Positions 45,207 through 54,187 of a stretch of DNA of 64,000 nt are shown piece after piece; position 1 is the stretch's first letter; every line of letters begins with the position of its first letter. The notes below the pieces were generated by a model, which was given only the letters and a program-made list of their open reading frames with translations, made no database searches and was not told the origin of the DNA. Where the stretch lies: contig NZ_CP040908.1 of assembly GCF_013488205.1 (NCBI RefSeq), forward strand, positions 1,651,876 to 1,715,875, read 5' to 3'. The translations under genes were made by a program, and so were the position numbers. This DNA comes from Empedobacter falsenii. GTDB lineage: Bacteria; Bacteroidota; Bacteroidia; Flavobacteriales; Weeksellaceae.

Positions 45207-45881
45207 TCATATATTTTTTAATTCTTTATAAATTTGTATTGATTCTCCAACTGTTCGTTCTATTTGAGAGTAATCATATTCATTCGATGAATTTTTTGTG
45301 AACAATTGTGATCCAATTCCAACACAATAAGCGCCAGCATTTATCCAACTTGCTATACTTTCTTTTGTTGGCATAACTCCTCCGCTTGGCATTATATCCG
45401 TCCAAGGCATTGGTCCGTTTACAGCTTTTATAAAATCTGACCCTCCAACTTGTGTTGCGGGAAATATTTTGATGATTTCTGCTCCTAATTCTTCTGCTAA
45501 AGATATTTCCGATACAGAACCACATCCAGGCATCCAAGCTACTTTTCTTCGGTTACAAACTTTTGCTACTTCAGGATTTAATGAAGGTGCAACAATAAAA
45601 TTTGCTCCTAATTGTAGATATAATGCAGTAGTTGGTGCGTCTAAAACAGAACCTATTCCTAAGATTAATTCTGGTAATTCTTTTGCCGCATATTTATTTA
45701 ATTCAGCAAAAACTTCGTGTGCAAAATCGCCTCTGTTTGTAAATTCAAATAATCTTGCGCCACCATCGTAGCAAGCTTTTATTATTTTTTTAGAAATTTC
45801 GATATCTTCATGATAGAAAACAGGAACAATTCCAGTTTCTTTTGCTTTTAAAGCGACTTCTATTCTTGTAAATCTTGCCAT
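45207..45881 (-). CDS. eda: KDPG aldolase (2-dehydro-3-deoxy-6-phosphogluconate aldolase)
   Basis: The enzyme splits KDPG to pyruvate and glyceraldehyde 3-phosphate, the last step of the pathway. The 224-residue protein has the class I aldolase features IVPVFYHEDIEISKKIIKACYDGG, FEFTNRGDFAHEVF, LGIGSVLDAPTTALYLQLGANFIVAPS and EIIKIFPATQVGGSDFIKA, where the lysine before IFPA is the Schiff-base residue. A glycine-rich phosphate loop follows (MPSGGV). The gene lies between the transporter and kdgK. Confidence 0.94.
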   Translation of the reverse strand: MARFTRIEVALKAKETGIVPVFYHEDIEISKKIIKACYDGGARLFEFTNRGDFAHEVFAELNKYAAKELPELILGIGSVLDAPTTALYLQLGANFIVAPSLNPEVAKVCNRRKVAWMPGCGSVSEISLAEELGAEIIKIFPATQVGGSDFIKAVNGPMPWTDIMPSGGVMPTKESIASWINAGAYCVGIGSQLFTKNSSNEYDYSQIERTVGESIQIYKELKNI

Positions 45882-45883
45882 TT

Positions 45884-46891
45884 TTATCTTTTTATTCTTC
45901 CCCCAAAATTCCCATTAACTAACTCTAAAATATCATCAACAGAAGCTAAATTTGTGTCACCTAAAATGGTATGTTTCATTGCGCAAGCAGCATTTGCAAA
46001 GTTTAAAGCAAATTGATCATCATGATTAATCAAACCATAAATCAAACCTGCAGCAAACGCATCACCAGTTCCAATTCTATCAACGACGTGGTTGATTTGA
46101 ATTTCTTCTGTTTCTAAATATTCATCATTAATCCAAGCTCTACCTTGTGTTGCTTGCGAACTTGCATTAATTCCAATTCTAACTTTATCAAATACTTTTT
46201 GAATTGATGGAATTTCTTTCATCAATGTTTTAGAAGCTTCAATAAATCCATTCTTATCCGTTGAGAAATTTGTTTCTAAAATTTCATTGATTTCATTCAC
46301 TCCCCCAATAAAAATGGTTGAATATCCGATTAATTCTTTCAAAATATCTTGTCCTTTTTTACCGTAATTCCATAAATTACTTCTATAAGCAGGGTCAGTT
46401 GTGATGTTGATTCCTTTTGAATAAGCGAATTGTAAACCTTGCTTCAACGTTTCATAAGCAGATTCTGAAATTCCAGGTGTAATTCCTGTCCAATGGAAAA
46501 AATTACAGTTTTCTAAGGCTTTATTCCAATCAACTTCGTTTGGTTTTATATTTGAAAAAGATCCATTTAATCGATTATATGCAATACGACTTGGTCTGAC
46601 GTCAGAACCAACTTCCAAAAAATATAATCCAAGTGGATGCTCATTTTTTGTGATAAATGAAACATCAATTCCTAAACTCTTCATGTAAGAAATAGCTGCA
46701 TCTCCGACAAAATCATTCGAAACATTTGAGATGTGCTGCGTTTTACAACCAAAAGTTGACAAAGAAGCCGCAACATTCATTTCTGTCCCGCCAAAAAAGA
46801 ATTCTACTTCTTTACTTTGTTGCAAAGTTTTATGATTTGATGGAGAAATTCTCATTAAAACTTCTCCAAAAGTCAAAATATTATTGCTCAT
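45884..46891 (-). CDS. kdgK: 2-Keto-3-deoxygluconate kinase (PfkB family)
   Basis: KdgK phosphorylates KDG to KDPG. The 335-residue protein begins with ILTFGEVLMRISP and FFFGGTEMNVAASLSTFG (substrate-binding end of the PfkB fold). It carries the PfkB signature with the catalytic aspartate in DRIGTGDAFAAGLIYGL. The gene ends three bases before eda and follows uxaC by eight, so the kinase and aldolase are closely coupled. Length and context fit KdgK rather than fructokinase. Confidence 0.94.
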   Translation of the reverse strand: MSNNILTFGEVLMRISPSNHKTLQQSKEVEFFFGGTEMNVAASLSTFGCKTQHISNVSNDFVGDAAISYMKSLGIDVSFITKNEHPLGLYFLEVGSDVRPSRIAYNRLNGSFSNIKPNEVDWNKALENCNFFHWTGITPGISESAYETLKQGLQFAYSKGINITTDPAYRSNLWNYGKKGQDILKELIGYSTIFIGGVNEINEILETNFSTDKNGFIEASKTLMKEIPSIQKVFDKVRIGINASSQATQGRAWINDEYLETEEIQINHVVDRIGTGDAFAAGLIYGLINHDDQFALNFANAACAMKHTILGDTNLASVDDILELVNGNFGGRIKR

Positions 46892-46899
46892 AAATAGGT

Positions 46900-48297
46900 C
46901 TAAAAATCAAAATATTCTTTTGCATTGTAATAACAGATATCTGATATTGTTTTTCCAACTAATTCAATATCATTTGGTAATTCTCCATTTGCCATTTCTT
47001 CTCCGAACAAATTACAAATAACTCGTCTGAAATACTCATGTCTAGGGAAAGATAAGAAACTTCTTGAATCTGTCAACATTCCAATAAAGCAACTTATTAA
47101 CCCCATATTAGATAAAGCATTTAGTTGTTTGATGATACCATCTTTTTGATCTAAAAACCACCAGCTTGAACCAAATTGTACTTTTCCTTTTACGCTTCCA
47201 TCATTGAAATTCCCAATCATTGTTGCGAAAATTTCGTTATCAGCTGGATTCAAATTATAGATGATTGTTTTTGTCAATTTATCATTTCCATCTAGTCTAT
47301 TTAAGAATTTAGAAAGATTGGCTGCTTGTTTAAAATCTCCGATAGAATCCCAACCTGTATCTGGCCCTAAAACACGATGCATACGAGCATTGTTATTGCG
47401 AAGTGCGCCTAAATGATATTGTTGAATCCATCCAAATTGATGATACGTTTCTCCTAAAAATAGAAGTAGGGCAGTTTTGAATTGTTCGATTTGAGTATGA
47501 TTTAACGGTTGGTTATTTCTTTTTGATTCGAAAATTATATTGATTTCATTATCAGTAAATTCTTCGTAAGAAATATTATTTAAACCATGATCACATATTT
47601 TGCAACCGATTGCATTAAACGCTTCAATTCGATTATATAAAGCATCTTTCAAGTTTTGGAACGAATTAATTTCGAAACCAACAACTTCAGAAAGTTTATT
47701 AATATATGAATTGTAATCTTCATTTTCAATCAGAATTGCTTTATCTGGTCGGAAAGCTGTACTAACTTTAGTATTAAAATCGCTTTCATTCAGTGTTTTG
47801 TGATATTCTAACGTATCTGTCGGATCTTCAGTCGTACAAACCGTTTCAGCATTTACTAAGCTTAATAAACCTTGACAAGATTTATCTGCTTGTTGTAATT
47901 GAGCCGAAGTATTCTCAAAAATTTCTTTCGCGTTATTTTCGTTCAATAATTCATCGATTCCAAAATATCGTTTTAATTCTAAATGAGTCCAATGAAATAG
48001 AGGATTTCGAAGTGTATGAGGAACAGTTTTCGCCCAAGCTTCAAATTTTTCTAAATCTGAAGCATTTCCTGTGATACAATTTTCATTAATTCCTAACGTT
48101 CGCATTGCGCGCCATTTGTAATGATCTCCAGCAATCCATACTTTCGAAATATTTTCAAAAACTCTATTTTCTGCAATATCTTTCGGTGATAAATGATTGT
48201 GATAATCTATGATAGGAAGTTTTTCAGCATAGTTGAAATACAATTCCTCGGCATATTTATTTTGTAATAAAAATGTATCAGTTATAAATGATTTCAT
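46900..48297 (-). CDS. uxaC: Glucuronate/galacturonate isomerase UxaC
   Basis: UxaC converts D-galacturonate to D-tagaturonate (and glucuronate to fructuronate). The 465-residue protein belongs to the amidohydrolase-fold uronate isomerases: LPIIDYHNHLSPKDIAENR with the metal-site HxH, KWRAMRTLGI, CTTEDPTDTLEYH, FRPDKAI, LGALRNNNARMHRVLGPDTGWDSIGD and TDSRSFLSFPRHEYFRRVICNL. All the blocks expected of an active enzyme are present. It stands third in the operon after kduI and kduD. Confidence 0.95.
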   Translation of the reverse strand: MKSFITDTFLLQNKYAEELYFNYAEKLPIIDYHNHLSPKDIAENRVFENISKVWIAGDHYKWRAMRTLGINENCITGNASDLEKFEAWAKTVPHTLRNPLFHWTHLELKRYFGIDELLNENNAKEIFENTSAQLQQADKSCQGLLSLVNAETVCTTEDPTDTLEYHKTLNESDFNTKVSTAFRPDKAILIENEDYNSYINKLSEVVGFEINSFQNLKDALYNRIEAFNAIGCKICDHGLNNISYEEFTDNEINIIFESKRNNQPLNHTQIEQFKTALLLFLGETYHQFGWIQQYHLGALRNNNARMHRVLGPDTGWDSIGDFKQAANLSKFLNRLDGNDKLTKTIIYNLNPADNEIFATMIGNFNDGSVKGKVQFGSSWWFLDQKDGIIKQLNALSNMGLISCFIGMLTDSRSFLSFPRHEYFRRVICNLFGEEMANGELPNDIELVGKTISDICYYNAKEYFDF

Positions 48298-48311
48298 ATA
48301 GTATTTAAATT

Positions 48312-49094
48312 TTACTCGTTTGATGGTTTACCTATTGTTGCTAAAATTCCTCCATCGACATAAATAATTTGTCCATTAACAAAATTACTTGCTTCCGAAG
48401 CTAAGAAAACCGCTGTACCAGCTAAATCTTCGGGATTTCCCCAACGACCTGTAGGTGTTCTGTTGATGATAAATTCGTTGAAAGGATTTCCATCAACACG
48501 AATAGGTTCTGTTTGAGAAGTTGCAAAATAACCAGGTCCGATTCCGTTAACTTGAATGTTGTGTTTTGCCCATTCTGTCGCTAAATTGCGCGTTAACATT
48601 TTCAATCCACCTTTTGCCGAAGCATAGGCAGAAACATTGTCTCGTCCCAATTCGCTCATCATCGAACAAATATTAATTATTTTTCCAGCTTTACGCTCAA
48701 TCATTCCTTTTGCAACCAATTGTGACATAATGAAAGGACCAACTAAATCGACATCGATAACTTTTCTGAAATCTTCGATATCCATATCTACCGCAAGAAC
48801 TCGTTTGATAATTCCAGCATTGTTGACAAGAATATCAATTTGACCATGATTTTTTTCGATTAACTCAACTTGTTCTTTTGCTTTCAGTTGATCAGTCACA
48901 TCAAAAATATATCCAGTTGCAGTAAACCCTTTGCTTTTATAATATTGTAAAGCTTCTTCAAGTTTTGAAGGAGTAGTACTTGTAATAACTAATTCAGCAC
49001 CAGCTTGCGCCAATCCTTCTGCCATTGCTAATCCTAAACCGTGTGTACCTCCTGTTATTAAAGCTATTTTTCCAGATAAATCAAATAAATTCAT
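48312..49094 (-). CDS. kduD: 2-Dehydro-3-deoxy-D-gluconate 5-dehydrogenase KduD (SDR)
   Basis: KduD reduces 2,5-diketo-3-deoxygluconate to KDG, joining unsaturated uronates to the common pathway. The 260-residue short-chain dehydrogenase has the nucleotide motif TGGTHGLGLAMAEG, the NNAG motif (ILVNNAGIIKR), the catalytic serine in NICSMMSELGR and the YxxxK pair in SAYASAKGGLKML, and it ends with the usual IYVDGG. It follows kduI by seven bases, which is the standard pairing. Confidence 0.94.
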   Translation of the reverse strand: MNLFDLSGKIALITGGTHGLGLAMAEGLAQAGAELVITSTTPSKLEEALQYYKSKGFTATGYIFDVTDQLKAKEQVELIEKNHGQIDILVNNAGIIKRVLAVDMDIEDFRKVIDVDLVGPFIMSQLVAKGMIERKAGKIINICSMMSELGRDNVSAYASAKGGLKMLTRNLATEWAKHNIQVNGIGPGYFATSQTEPIRVDGNPFNEFIINRTPTGRWGNPEDLAGTAVFLASEASNFVNGQIIYVDGGILATIGKPSNE

Positions 49095-49101
49095 AATTCA
49101 A

Positions 49102-49938
49102 TTACTTTAATTCATCCGTATTTACACCATCCATATCACTGTAATCCATATTTTCACCTGCCATTCCCCAAATAAAAGTATAATTTGAAGTACCTACACC
49201 CGAGTGAATAGACCATTCTGGCGAAATAACAGCTTGATTGTTTTGTAAGAAAATATGACGCGTTTCATTTGTTTGTCCCATAAAATGGCTAATCGATTGC
49301 CCTTTTTCTAAATCAAAATAAAAATATGCTTCCATTCGTCTTTCATGTGTATGAGCCGGCATTGTATTCCATACACTACCAGGATGTAATTCGGTCATAC
49401 CCATTTGTAATTGGCAAGTTTCTAAAACACTATTTACAATCAGTTTATTAATTGTTCTTTTATTCGCATATTTAGAGTCGCCTAACTCAACAATTTCAGC
49501 TTCGTTTTTTGTTATTTTTTTAGTTGGAAAAGAGTGATGAGCTGGAGCAGAGTTGATATAAAATAAAGGCTGTTCGTTATTTACTTTATCAAAAACAATT
49601 TCTTTATTTCCTTTACCAATGTACAAAGCTTCTTTATTACTCAATTCGTATTCAGTTCCATCAATTGTAACTTTTCCTTTTCCACCAACATTAATAATTC
49701 CTAGCTCTCTTCTTTCTAAGAAAAATTCTGCTTTAAGATCTTTTGTAGGTTCCAGAGTTAGTGCATGATTAACTGGGTAAATACCACCAATAATCAAGCG
49801 ATCATACATTGAATACACTAATTTCACCTGATCTTCTATAAATATATCAGGAATTAAAAAATGTTCTCTTAGTTCTTCAGTTGTATATTTTTTAACATCA
49901 TTAGGATGATGTGCATACCTAAATTCAGAATTTATCAT
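49102..49938 (-). CDS. kduI: 5-Keto-4-deoxyuronate isomerase KduI
   Basis: KduI isomerises 5-keto-4-deoxyuronate, which forms from the unsaturated galacturonate released by GH105. The 278-residue cupin protein shows EFRYAHHPNDVKKYTTEELR, YDRLIIGGIYPV, RRELGIINVGGKG and the metal-binding segment MTELHPGSVWNTMPAHTHERRMEAYFYF with its histidines and glutamate. It is the first gene of the operon. An operator palindrome lies 24 bases upstream of its ATG. Confidence 0.95.
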   Translation of the reverse strand: MINSEFRYAHHPNDVKKYTTEELREHFLIPDIFIEDQVKLVYSMYDRLIIGGIYPVNHALTLEPTKDLKAEFFLERRELGIINVGGKGKVTIDGTEYELSNKEALYIGKGNKEIVFDKVNNEQPLFYINSAPAHHSFPTKKITKNEAEIVELGDSKYANKRTINKLIVNSVLETCQLQMGMTELHPGSVWNTMPAHTHERRMEAYFYFDLEKGQSISHFMGQTNETRHIFLQNNQAVISPEWSIHSGVGTSNYTFIWGMAGENMDYSDMDGVNTDELK

Positions 49939-50311
49939 AATAGTTATTTATTAAAATTAATGTAATCGATTACATTTTATATTTAAAAAAATACATCGAG
50001 ATGATGTTTTGTAAAAGTATTAAAAAGTTTTTTAATAATGTACATAAAACACTATAAAAAATTTAACTTAGAGGATTAAAAAAATTTAAGATTTTAAATC
50101 TTAATATATTAATTTAAATAAAATCTTTTTTTTAAAAAATTAATTTCAATTTTATTTAGTTTATGTTCAACAAAATATAAATTAATTTCTTAATTACCCT
50201 ATGTCAAATGTAAATTGATATTTGTAAAATAAACTATAAATAACCTATATTTATAAGCTGGTTGTTTAGGCAATCATCAACCAATATTTAAAAAAAATTA
50301 TATCAAAACAC
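49939..50311. other. Divergent region between kduI and the FucP-like transporter gene
   Basis: This 373-bp AT-rich gap holds no gene. It contains the operator at 49962-49973 and a weaker copy (15 of 20) of the 20-bp element at 50037-50056. GATATTTG near 50217-50224 is a one-mismatch -7 box that could serve the transporter gene. Nothing else stands out. Confidence 0.5.
49962..49973. promoter_or_regulatory. LacI-family operator upstream of the kduI-uxaA operon
   Basis: The perfect palindrome GTAATCGATTAC lies 24 bases upstream of the kduI ATG. This links the cytoplasmic uronate operon to the same regulator as the pectin import and degradation genes. Confidence 0.75.
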
Positions 50312-51751
50312 ATGAGTCAATCACAAAAAACTAATTGGGGTCAATTTATCCCACTAGTTACAGTATTCTTCTTTTGGGGATTCGTTGCGTCAAGTAATGA
50401 AATATTAATACCTGTTTTCAAAAAATCATTTGATTTATCTCAAGCAGAAAGTCAATTAGTAGCAGTTGCATACTACATCGCTTATACAGTCGGAGCTTTA
50501 ATTTATATGGGAGCCTCTTTATTAGCAAAACAAGATTTAATCAATAAATTTGGGTATAAGAATTCATTATCTTTTGGACTTCTTTTATCTGCCATTGGAA
50601 CGCTTTTTTTTATTCCGGTAGCCAATACAGGATCATTTCCTTTAATGTTAACAGGTTTGTTTACTGTAGGTCTAGGTTTTTCGTTGCAACAAACTGTTGC
50701 TAATCCACTTGCAATTGCTTTAGGAGATGCAAGTACTGGATCTCAACGTTTAACATTAGCGGGAGGTATTAATAACTTAGGAACTACAATTGGACCTTTA
50801 ATTGTTGCTTATGCAATTTTTGGTGCGGGTGGAGAAGGAGAAACAACTTTGAGTATAGAAGCAGTTAAAATTCCATATTTGTGTTTGGGTGTTGCTTTTT
50901 TAGCTGTTGCCATTTTCTTGAAATTTTCGTCTTTACCAAATCATCCAGAACAAGAGGATGATAGTGCAATTACAACTTCAAAAAATGATAAATCATCAGC
51001 CTTAAAATATCCTCAATTATTATTAGGAATGCTTGCGATCTTCTTATATGTAGGTGTAGAAGTTTCTACTGTAAGTAATTTACCAGCATATATGCACAAT
51101 GAATTAGGATTCGATATACAAGGAGTAACACCATACGTTTCATTATATTGGGCAAGTATGATGATTGGTCGTTGGGGTGGTGCTGCAGAAGCATTTGGTT
51201 TAGATAAAACAAAAACATTGGCTCTTAAATTTATAGCACCTTATTTAGCTTTTGGAATTTTCTTATTAGTTAATTACATTGCAGGACATGATTTGAAACC
51301 ATTTTATTTATACAGTGTAATTATTTTAATAATGATTTTAGCTTCTTTATGGACAAATGGAAATCCTGCCAAAATGTTATTAACTTTCTCAATTATCGGA
51401 ATTGTAGCATTATTAATTGGAATGAATACAACAGGTTTAGTTTCTATTTATTCTATTACAAGTGTTGGTTTGTTTTGTAGTACATTATGGCCTTGTATTT
51501 TTGCATTAGCAATTAATGGTTTAGGAAAAAATACTTCGCAAGGAAGTAATTTCTTAATTATGATGATTATGGGAGGAGGACTAGTAAGTATATTCCAAGG
51601 ATATATTGCAGATTTAACAACTGTTCATTCTAGTTATATCGTTTGTATTTTATGTTTTGTATATTTAGTATTCTACGCAATTGCAACACCTAAAATTCTT
51701 AAAAAACAAGGAATTAATCTTGATGAAGTGAAATCCGAAGGAGGACATTAG
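50312..51751 (+). CDS. FucP/GluP-family sugar MFS transporter
   Basis: The 479-residue inner-membrane protein has 12 hydrophobic segments and the FucP-type features QFIPLVTVFFFWGFVASSNEIL, a NPLAIALGDASTGSQRLTLAGGINNLGTTIGP block and YWASMMIGRWGGAAEAF. Members carry fucose, galactose, glucose or other sugars with protons. The gene is divergent from kduI and next to the pectin regulon. Import of a neutral pectin sugar (galactose, arabinose or rhamnose) is plausible, but no LacI operator lies at its own promoter. The substrate remains open. Confidence 0.88.
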   Translation: MSQSQKTNWGQFIPLVTVFFFWGFVASSNEILIPVFKKSFDLSQAESQLVAVAYYIAYTVGALIYMGASLLAKQDLINKFGYKNSLSFGLLLSAIGTLFFIPVANTGSFPLMLTGLFTVGLGFSLQQTVANPLAIALGDASTGSQRLTLAGGINNLGTTIGPLIVAYAIFGAGGEGETTLSIEAVKIPYLCLGVAFLAVAIFLKFSSLPNHPEQEDDSAITTSKNDKSSALKYPQLLLGMLAIFLYVGVEVSTVSNLPAYMHNELGFDIQGVTPYVSLYWASMMIGRWGGAAEAFGLDKTKTLALKFIAPYLAFGIFLLVNYIAGHDLKPFYLYSVIILIMILASLWTNGNPAKMLLTFSIIGIVALLIGMNTTGLVSIYSITSVGLFCSTLWPCIFALAINGLGKNTSQGSNFLIMMIMGGGLVSIFQGYIADLTTVHSSYIVCILCFVYLVFYAIATPKILKKQGINLDEVKSEGGH

Positions 51752-51778
51752 GAAGATTCAATATTTAATAATTTAAAT

Positions 51779-51816
51779 AAAAGGTTGTTTTGTAATGTAT
51801 TACAAAATAGCCTTTT
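51779..51816 (+). terminator. Terminator after the FucP-like transporter gene
   Basis: AAAAGG...TTTTGTAA pairs with TTACAAAA...CCTTTT around a short loop, with one small internal mismatch region. A T-rich tail follows. Confidence 0.75.
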
Positions 51817-51854
51817 ATATTTTATATGAAAAATATCATGTGGAATTATTTCTT

Positions 51855-51889
51855 TTTGTAATATTGTTAAAAATTATACATTATATTTG
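51855..51889 (+). promoter_or_regulatory. Promoter of the first VGVGTN protein gene
   Basis: TTTG at 51855-51858 and TATATTTG at 51882-51889 (full -7 match) are spaced by 23 bases. The same TATATTTGC box precedes the paralogue at 54663. Confidence 0.6.
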
Positions 51890-51936
51890 CGAAATAATTC
51901 TTATTGCTACCAAAACCAATTAGAACCAATTTATTT

Positions 51937-53586
51937 ATGAAAAAAACTTTACTTAGTCTTGCACTAATAAGTATTACTTATTGTGCAAATGCACAGGTGG
52001 GTGTTGGAACTAACACACCGCAATCTACTTTAGATATTGTAGGAAAACCTACAGATACAGCAACTCCAGATGGTGTTATTGCGCCTCGTGTATCAGTTGC
52101 AAACTTAGATGCAAAAAATGCAGCTTACACTACTGCTCAAACTGGAGCTATCGTATATGTAAATGATATCTCTGCAAGTTCTACAGTGACAGCTACAGCT
52201 GCAATTAATGCAGTAGGATACTATTATTTTGATGGAACAAAATGGGTGAAATTTACTCCTGCAGTAGCAACACAAGACTTACGTTTAGTTGGTACAAATA
52301 ATCACTTAACGCAAGATGCTGGTATTGGGAGTAATGGAAGTTCCTTAGGGACTGGTACAGATAATATTGCGATAGGAAGTAATACATCAAATAAAATTAC
52401 GAATGCTTCTTCTACAATAGCGATTGGAGGAAGTGCTTTATCTAATCTAACATCAGGACAAGGAAATATAGCGATCGGAGTTCAAACTCAAGCTTCAACC
52501 ACAACTGGTACATATAATACCGCAGTTGGTTACAATTCTTTGACACAACAAAACTCGTATGGTAATAGTACTGCTCTTGGTGCTTATGCAATGAATAATG
52601 GTTTTGGTAACAATAATACAGCTATTGGTGGATATGCAGGAGCTGGATTAGCACAAAATAGCGATAATACATTAGTAGGAGCTAATGTATTAAAAGCTAA
52701 TGTAGGTACTAATCCTACAGGAAATACCCTTATAGGTTCTGGCATTAACCCAAATACTGCAAATATTACATATGCAAATGTAGTTGCATTAGGTAATAAT
52801 GCTTTGCAAGATGTTACAAACTCAGCAACAGCTACAACGGTAAGTAACTCTACTTTTGTTGGTAGCAATGCTACATTAGACGCGACAGTAAACGCTGGAG
52901 CTATGTACGCAACAGCCATAGGTGCTGGGGCTGTAGTAGGTGCAAGCAACTCTATTGTTTTGGGACGACCACCTGTTTCTGGTGCTGCACAAGACAAAGT
53001 AGGTATTGGTACTATAAAGCCTACAGAAACTTTAGATGTAGTGGGTACTGCAAGAGTAAGTAGTCTTGCTAATACTGAAAATAAAATTGTAACAGCCGAT
53101 ACAAATGGTAAATTAGGGCTATTATCTGTAGCTGAGATAAATTCGCCGAAAGCATTTATCAATAGTTCTCAATCTGAAGCTATACAAATTATACCAATAT
53201 ATGATGGACCTTGTTATAAACCAAGTGATAGTACATCATCTTGTAGTATAAGAATTAATCACTATTCTTCTTGTACGGGATTTACAAACCCAGTTAGTAC
53301 TGATATTATTGTCGTAAATAATATTAATACAGGAACTGGTAGTTACGGTACAACATGGTCTCCTAAATTTATTAATAATAAAAGTTTATCATCAGAACCT
53401 GTTATTACAGCTCCTAATTCTACTACCAATACTTATACAGGGACAGGTACTTTTGGAGGAACTTGTTATGCTAGTCTAAGAGCAACAGTTACTCCTGCAA
53501 CTGGTAATGTGAAAATAGAATCAGTTAAACAATATATGTTTACGCATCTTAATTATTTGATAGATGTATCAAGATCAGCGCAATAA
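51937..53586 (+). CDS. Secreted VGVGTN protein with head-like IAIG/TAVG repeats
   Basis: The start is the ATG at 51937, directly before a signal peptide (MKKTLLSLALISITYCANAQ). Of the 549 residues, the first 110 (VGVGTNTPQSTLDIVGK, DGVIAPRVSVANLDAKN, QTGAIVYVNDI, GYYYFDGTKWVKF) form a module shared with the gene at 54663. Residues about 140-360 carry repeats of the type NIAIGSNTS, TIAIGGSAL, NIAIGVQTQ, NTAVGYNSL, STALGAYAM and NTAIGGYAG, like the heads of trimeric adhesins and phage tail fibres. A second VGIGTIKPTETLDVVG block lies near residue 360. The C-terminus has several cysteines. No membrane anchor and no clear type IX secretion domain is seen. A surface or matrix role is inferred. Confidence 0.7.
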   Translation: MKKTLLSLALISITYCANAQVGVGTNTPQSTLDIVGKPTDTATPDGVIAPRVSVANLDAKNAAYTTAQTGAIVYVNDISASSTVTATAAINAVGYYYFDGTKWVKFTPAVATQDLRLVGTNNHLTQDAGIGSNGSSLGTGTDNIAIGSNTSNKITNASSTIAIGGSALSNLTSGQGNIAIGVQTQASTTTGTYNTAVGYNSLTQQNSYGNSTALGAYAMNNGFGNNNTAIGGYAGAGLAQNSDNTLVGANVLKANVGTNPTGNTLIGSGINPNTANITYANVVALGNNALQDVTNSATATTVSNSTFVGSNATLDATVNAGAMYATAIGAGAVVGASNSIVLGRPPVSGAAQDKVGIGTIKPTETLDVVGTARVSSLANTENKIVTADTNGKLGLLSVAEINSPKAFINSSQSEAIQIIPIYDGPCYKPSDSTSSCSIRINHYSSCTGFTNPVSTDIIVVNNINTGTGSYGTTWSPKFINNKSLSSEPVITAPNSTTNTYTGTGTFGGTCYASLRATVTPATGNVKIESVKQYMFTHLNYLIDVSRSAQ

Positions 53587-53610
53587 TTAATAACAAATAA
53601 AATATTTACT

Positions 53611-53642
53611 AAAATCTCAACCATTTGGTTGAGATTTTTTTT
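53611..53642 (+). terminator. Terminator after the first VGVGTN gene
   Basis: AAAATCTCAACC/GGTTGAGATTTT (53611-53622 with 53627-53638) with an ATTT loop and a T run. The core is nearly the same as the terminator at 55895. Confidence 0.9.
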
Positions 53643-53698
53643 GTTAACTCATTTATTATTAATAGTTTTAAGTATTAACCATAAAAACTTAAACAATT

Positions 53699-54187
53699 AT
53701 GCCTATTACCAATCTAAACAACAAACACCTTTCTGCAGAGCAAGTAGTTGCTGTGCAAGATGCCTTAACAACATTAGAAAATGAATTGCAGGAGATTGAT
53801 TTTAATTTAACTTCCGAAGATCGTAGAAAATATGGAAGCATCAACGAGCAAAACAAATTGGTTGTAAACAAAGTATATGACTACTATACCAATTAACCCA
53901 ATTTAGCTGCGCCAGATGTAGATTGGGCGGAGTTTTTGAGAGATTATGAAAGTAGAGAAAATATAGAAACTATTTTGGCGCGCATCAATACATTAATAGA
54001 TAAAGTATACAATGCCAAAATTTTGCATGATTTTGATAATTACCAAGCAGCATTAGAAGATTATTCGTAGACGGCTTATAAAGCAGGAAGCTCGGCAAGT
54101 GGTTACGAACAAAAACGTAGTGATTTGAAACAATTTTTTTCGAGTAGAGGAAGTACAACAACAGCTAATATACCAGCAGCTGAATAA
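53699..54187 (+). pseudogene. Small cytoplasmic-type protein gene broken by two in-frame stops
   Basis: One continuous frame of 162 codons runs from ATG 53699 to the TAA at 54185-54187, but it contains TAA at codon 66 (53894) and TAG at codon 124 (54068). There is no frameshift. The three pieces read MPITNLNNKHLSAEQVVAVQ..., then PNLAAPDVDWAEFLRDYES...EDYS, then TAYKAGSSASGYEQKRSDLK. All are protein-like, acidic and helical, and resemble one small conserved Bacteroidota hypothetical protein. Both stops differ by one C-to-T change from glutamine codons (CAA, CAG). Loss of function is the simplest reading; readthrough is possible. It lies between two paralogous secreted genes. Confidence 0.75.

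Noticed and set aside
49289-49300. CTAATCGATTGC within kduI, a possible auxiliary operator.
   Set aside because: It has mismatches to the palindrome, is inside coding sequence and is about 660 bp from the true operator; looping is possible but unsupported.
52584-53162. A long 192-codon minus-strand frame inside the first VGVGTN gene.
   Set aside because: It is the antisense of a repeat-rich coding sequence; the hydrophobic look follows from the complementary codons of Asn, Gly and Thr.
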